Part shown: in pieces, positions 6,501 to 9,417 of the stretch
Position numbering within the stretch: the first letter of the stretch is position 1
How the letters are laid out: every line of letters begins with the position of its first letter
Source: Candidatus Omnitrophota bacterium
GTDB lineage: Bacteria; Ratteibacteria; UBA8468; MWAK01
DNA length: 9,417 nucleotides
NCBI GenBank assembly: GCA_026387085.1
Contig: JAPLMK010000073.1
Coordinates: 1 to 9,417, forward strand
Direction of reading: 5' to 3'
Notes under the pieces: generated by a model
Told to the model about the DNA's origin: nothing
Databases searched by the model: none
Seen by the model: the letters and a program-made list of their open reading frames with translations, nothing else
Position numbers and translations under genes: made by a program

Positions 6501-7763
6501 TCAGAAGAAGATAAGCGTGGTTAGGATGAAAAGGGGAATTAAGATCAGGCCGGACCAGAGCATGTATCCGAAAAAGGAAGGTGTTTTAACGCGGTGGTGG
6601 TCACAGATAGCCTTGACCATGAAGTTGGGCCCGTTGCCGATGTAGGTATTAGCGCCCATGAAGACCGCGCCGCAGGAGATTGCCTTCAGAATGACGATGG
6701 GAATCCCCACGATATTGCCGGTCAGGCCGGCGGAAGAATAGAGCCCCTGGGCCAGGGATAGGGTAACCAGGTAAGTCGGGGTGTTGTCCAGGAAGGAAGA
6801 AAGCCCTCCGGTCACCCAGAAAAAATGCCAGGGCAGGCGGATGCCCAGTTGCGCTCCTTGGGTTTCAAGGAGCAGGAGCGCCGGAACCATCGTGATGAAT
6901 ATACCGGCAAAGATAACAGCGACCTCAATGATAGGCGCGTAATGGAAACGATTTTTATAACGCACGCCTTTTTGGGTAAAAAGAAGCGATAGTAAGGCCA
7001 ATAAAATCATTACCAATTCCCTGATTAATGCCCGGGGAATCAGGATAATGCTTAAAATTACCCCCAGAATAAAGAGCAGGTTAATCTTGCCTTCTATTTT
7101 AATTGGTTCAACTTCTGTTTTTTCCAGGCATCTATTTTTCGGGTTTTCCCGGTTCCAGTAATACCGGTCTATAAAATAAAAGACAATGAGGAGCGTAGAC
7201 AACATAAACAGCCATTCCGGAAAAAGTTTTAAGGTCCAGAAAAAGGGAACGCCCCGCAGGTACCCCATAAACAGGGGCGGGTCGCCCAGCGGGAGCAGGC
7301 ACCCTCCGATATTGGCGACCACGAAGATAAAGAAGACCGGCAGGTGGGTAATTAACTTTCTTTCCCGGTTGGTGCGTAAAAAAGGCCGGATGAAAAGCAT
7401 GGAAGCGCCGGTGGTTCCGAACAGGTTTGCCGCGATACCTCCCAGTAAAAGAAAGATGGTGTTATTTTTTGGCGTGGCCGCAACATCACCGCCCAGGTAA
7501 ATGCCTCCGGAGATTATAAAAAGAGACGACAGCAGAACAATAAAAGACAGGTATTCTTTAATTTCACGGATGACCGGCTGCAAATTACCGTAGGCGGCAA
7601 AGAGGCAGATAACCGGCAGGGCCAGGAGCAGCGAAACAATCGCCTTATTTTTGTTCTTTTCCCACAAACGGCTGTGGGTAAGCGGTAAAATGGCGATAGC
7701 CAGAAGCTGCAAGACGAAAAATATAGTTGACCAGGCGGGGGGGATTGCTCCGATATTATTCAT
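6501..7763 (-). CDS. CitMHS/NhaD-type membrane transporter (putative Na+/H+ antiporter)
   Basis: A 420-aa inner-membrane protein of the ion transporter superfamily, with about eleven hydrophobic segments. Conserved pieces include NLFGTTGASMLF (113-124, a re-entrant-loop type motif), NIGGCLLPLGDPPLF (151-165), SSFLDNTPTY (322-331) and GANTYIGNGPNFMVKA (370-385). These are typical of the family annotated as sodium:proton antiporter or putative citrate transporter. A charged cytoplasmic loop (about 200-225) divides two halves, as expected for the inverted-repeat fold. The first residues form a short hydrophobic start with no cleavable signal peptide. It begins only three bases after the phoU stop, so it is almost certainly cotranscribed and translationally coupled. 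Whether it exchanges sodium and protons or carries an anion cannot be told from sequence; a role linked to phosphate is inference from position only. Confidence 0.87.
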   Translation of the reverse strand: MNNIGAIPPAWSTIFFVLQLLAIAILPLTHSRLWEKNKNKAIVSLLLALPVICLFAAYGNLQPVIREIKEYLSFIVLLSSLFIISGGIYLGGDVAATPKNNTIFLLLGGIAANLFGTTGASMLFIRPFLRTNRERKLITHLPVFFIFVVANIGGCLLPLGDPPLFMGYLRGVPFFWTLKLFPEWLFMLSTLLIVFYFIDRYYWNRENPKNRCLEKTEVEPIKIEGKINLLFILGVILSIILIPRALIRELVMILLALLSLLFTQKGVRYKNRFHYAPIIEVAVIFAGIFITMVPALLLLETQGAQLGIRLPWHFFWVTGGLSSFLDNTPTYLVTLSLAQGLYSSAGLTGNIVGIPIVILKAISCGAVFMGANTYIGNGPNFMVKAICDHHRVKTPSFFGYMLWSGLILIPLFILTTLIFF

Positions 7764-7766
7764 TGT

Positions 7767-8426
7767 TTATTCTTCTTTGCCGTGCTTGATTAATTTTGCT
7801 TCCGCCACATAAACCACGTCCTCGGCGATATTGGTGGCATGGTCGCAGATACGCTCCAGGTGGCGGGCAACCAGGATGAGCGGTATTGTCCGGGACGCAA
7901 CGCTGCAGTCGCGGTTGATAATTTCGGTCAGTTCCCGGGTAACCAAATCTCTCAAATAATCAGCTTCATCGTCCTGGGTCCGGACGGCGCGCGCCAGTTC
8001 TCCGTCCAGGGTTATGAATGATTCAATGCTTTCGCGGGTCATCTTCTGGGCCAGGCGCGCCAGTTTAGGGATGTCAATCAGCGGTTTGATTAAGGGTTGA
8101 CCGACCAATTCCAGGGTACGTTCGGCAATATCAACTGCCAGGTCTGCCATCCGTTCCAGGTCCGTGCCGATCTTGGTCGCCATGACAATCAGGCGCAAAT
8201 CTTTGGCAACCGGCTGATTGCGGACAATAAAGGCGATCGTCTTTTCATCGATTTCGTTTTCGAGCCGGTCAATTCTTGTGTCGGCTTGAATCACTTCGTT
8301 AGCTATTTCCGGAGAGAGTTTTTCCAGAGAAGTTACCGCTTTGTTAATTGCCTCTTCAACCATCCCGCTCATCGTTAAAATGGTGCGCTTCAGTTCTTCC
8401 AATTCCAAGTCAAAGTGCCGTTCCAT
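7767..8426 (-). CDS. phoU: phosphate signalling complex protein PhoU
   Basis: A 219-aa all-helical cytoplasmic regulator that links the Pst phosphate transporter to the PhoR/PhoB-type sensor and represses the phosphate-starvation response when phosphate is plentiful. It has the two repeated three-helix bundles of the family, each with a metal-binding E-x-x-x-D motif: DLERMADLAVDIAE (E91, D95) and HLERICDHATNIAEDVVY (E191, D195). Length is typical (215-235 aa). ATG 8426 is supported by AGGAGGT (8437-8431) close upstream. It lies downstream of the damaged pstB, separated by 84 bases that include a heptanucleotide tandem repeat, and upstream of the antiporter gene with a 3-base gap. No PhoR or PhoB is in the window. 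Confidence 0.95.
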   Translation of the reverse strand: MERHFDLELEELKRTILTMSGMVEEAINKAVTSLEKLSPEIANEVIQADTRIDRLENEIDEKTIAFIVRNQPVAKDLRLIVMATKIGTDLERMADLAVDIAERTLELVGQPLIKPLIDIPKLARLAQKMTRESIESFITLDGELARAVRTQDDEADYLRDLVTRELTEIINRDCSVASRTIPLILVARHLERICDHATNIAEDVVYVAEAKLIKHGKEE

Positions 8427-8455
8427 AGTTACCTCCTTTTTTTACGTTCATTGTT

Positions 8456-8503
<48 letters not shown>

Positions 8504-8510
8504 GCTTTTA

Positions 8511-9280
8511 TCAGCCGAAGTGTCCGGTAATATATTTTTCAGTGCGGGTATCAGCCGGTTTTTCAAATACCTGCTCGGTTGTTCCGATCTCAACCAGGTC
8601 GCCCAGGAGAAAGAAACCGCAGGAATCGGAAATCCGGACCGCCTGGTCCATGTTGTGGGTTACAATGACGATAGTATAAGTTAATTTTAATGTGCGCATC
8701 AATTCTTGCGCATCAATTCTTCCAGTTTTTCGGTGGCAATCGGGTCAAGGGTGCTGCACGGTTCGTCCAGCAGGATGATTTCCGGTTTGGTGGCGACTAT
8801 TCTTGCCAGGCAGAGCCGTTGCTGTTGGTCCAGCGGCAGGAGCCGGGCGTCTTTTTTAAGGTTGTCTTTTAATTCTTCCCATAACCAGGTGTTGCGCAGA
8901 CTCTCTTCCACAATCCGGTCCCAGTCCTGCTGGACGGTGAGGTTGTGTATTTTCAGGCCGTAGGTAACGTTATCCCTGACGGAAAGCGGAAAGGGGTTGG
9001 GCCGTTGAAAAACCATCCCTATTTTTTTTCGGAGCGAAATAAGGTCGGTACCGGGCGCGTAAATGTCTTTCCCGTTGATAATGACCCGGCCCTCAGTTTT
9101 GACTCCGGGGATAATGTCATTCATGCGGTTAAGGCAACGCAGAAAGGTTGATTTTCCGCAGCCGGACGGACCGATGAGGGCGGTAATCCGGTTTACTTCA
9201 ACGCCGCAATTCACGTTCCGGAGCGCCTGGAACTTTCCGTAGTAGAGGTTAAGGTTTTGCGTTTCTATTTTGTAATCCAT
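8511..9280 (-). pseudogene. pstB: phosphate ABC transporter ATP-binding protein PstB, split by a 14-bp tandem duplication
   Basis: PstB is the ATPase of the PstSCAB high-affinity phosphate importer. The first frame (9280-8699, 193 aa) has Walker A GPSGCGKST (37-45), Q-loop Q92 in FQRPNPFP, and Walker B with D-loop in ILLDEPCSTLDP, but ends in RKN and a stop. The second frame (8699-8511, 62 aa from ATG) supplies the rest: YTIVIVTHNMDQA with the H-loop histidine, and the typical C-terminal TEKYITGHFG. A perfect 14-bp duplication at the junction causes the shift. Removing one copy gives KLEELMRTLKLTYTIVIVTHN and a 251-aa protein of normal PstB length. The signature motif reads LPLDQQQRLC instead of LSGGQQQRLC, a second abnormality. 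The stop of the first frame overlaps ATG of the second (TGATG). No ribosome binding site is evident before 9280, and a palindromic element lies 17 bases upstream instead of a visible pstA. An assembly error at the duplication cannot be excluded. Confidence 0.88.
8693..8720. repeat. perfect 14-bp tandem duplication inside pstB
   Basis: Bases 8693-8706 and 8707-8720 are identical (TGCGCATCAATTCT), and the match continues one base further at period 14. Fourteen is not a multiple of three, so the second copy throws pstB out of frame. The coding-strand sequence on either side joins perfectly in frame when one copy is removed. Confidence 0.95.
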
Positions 9281-9297
9281 ATTTTTATGCCAAAGTA

Positions 9298-9417
9298 TTG
9301 ATGTGCCTTCAAAAATAGAGCAAGGCAGCGAGGCGGCGGCGACGCAGGCGTAGATAGAAGTACGCCGAGGATGATGCCGACGAAGCTAACGCAGCTATAT
9401 GAATGAAGACGCATCAA
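9298..9417. repeat. imperfect palindromic repeat element with 14-bp inverted ends
   Basis: A GC-rich, apparently noncoding segment of about 120 bp. Its ends, TTGATGTGCCTTCA (9298-9311) and TGAAGACGCATCAA (9404-9417), are inverted copies matching at 12 of 14 positions; both mismatches still pair as G-U in RNA. The centre is a perfect 6-bp hairpin, GGCGTA (9347-9352) with TACGCC (9361-9366), around an 8-base loop. The arms between are roughly complementary (for example ATAGAGC with GCTATAT). It contains no open reading frame. It resembles a dispersed palindromic repeat or miniature mobile element, and the window ends exactly at its terminal repeat, so any target-site duplication on that side cannot be seen. 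Confidence 0.6.

Noticed and set aside
9298..9417. The GC-rich repeats at the right edge considered as the start of a CRISPR array.
   Set aside because: There are no regularly spaced direct repeats with spacers; the structure is a single imperfect palindrome.

Overview
This 9.4 kb window looks like chromosomal DNA from a bacterium of moderate GC content. Clear AGGAGG-type ribosome binding sites precede most genes. The metabolic genes (thiolase, 3-oxoacyl reductase, CoA-transferase, a URO-D-fold protein) would suit an anaerobic or fermentative lifestyle, but I cannot assign a phylum from sequence alone. I see no phage, CRISPR or plasmid genes.

Left part (1-1642, + strand): a gene-free leader of about 490 bases, then an RNase D gene (rnd). 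The leader has a good candidate promoter (TTGTCA-17-TAAAAT) and a compact tRNA-like hairpin made of a T-arm plus acceptor-type stem. The hairpin would lie in the 5' leader of the mRNA for a tRNA-processing nuclease.

Centre-left (1670-5174, - strand): a tightly coupled three-gene operon, read right to left: short-chain 3-oxoacyl/acetoacetyl-CoA reductase, fused alpha/beta acyl-CoA:acetate/3-ketoacid CoA-transferase, and acetyl-CoA acetyltransferase. Both junctions are 4-base stop/start overlaps (GTGA and ATGA). Together the enzymes can interconvert acetyl-CoA, acetoacetyl-CoA, 3-hydroxybutyryl-CoA and the free acid. The direction is not decided by the sequence.

Centre (5190-6465): a divergent promoter region with a perfect extended -10 on the + strand, a 13-codon leader ORF with its own ribosome binding site, and a URO-D superfamily protein that is not a true HemE.

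Right part (6501-9417, - strand): a phosphate-signalling remnant, read right to left as pstB, phoU and a CitMHS/NhaD-type membrane antiporter. pstB is broken: a perfect 14-bp tandem duplication shifts the frame after residue 191, and removing one copy restores a normal 251-aa PstB. Its ABC signature is also abnormal (LPLDQ instead of LSGGQ). A six-copy heptanucleotide repeat separates pstB from phoU. A roughly 120-bp imperfect palindromic element lies 17 bases upstream of pstB and fills the window end.

No wholly new multi-gene system is convincing here. The best leads are the damaged or switchable pstB, the palindromic element beside it, and the tRNA-like hairpin in front of rnd.
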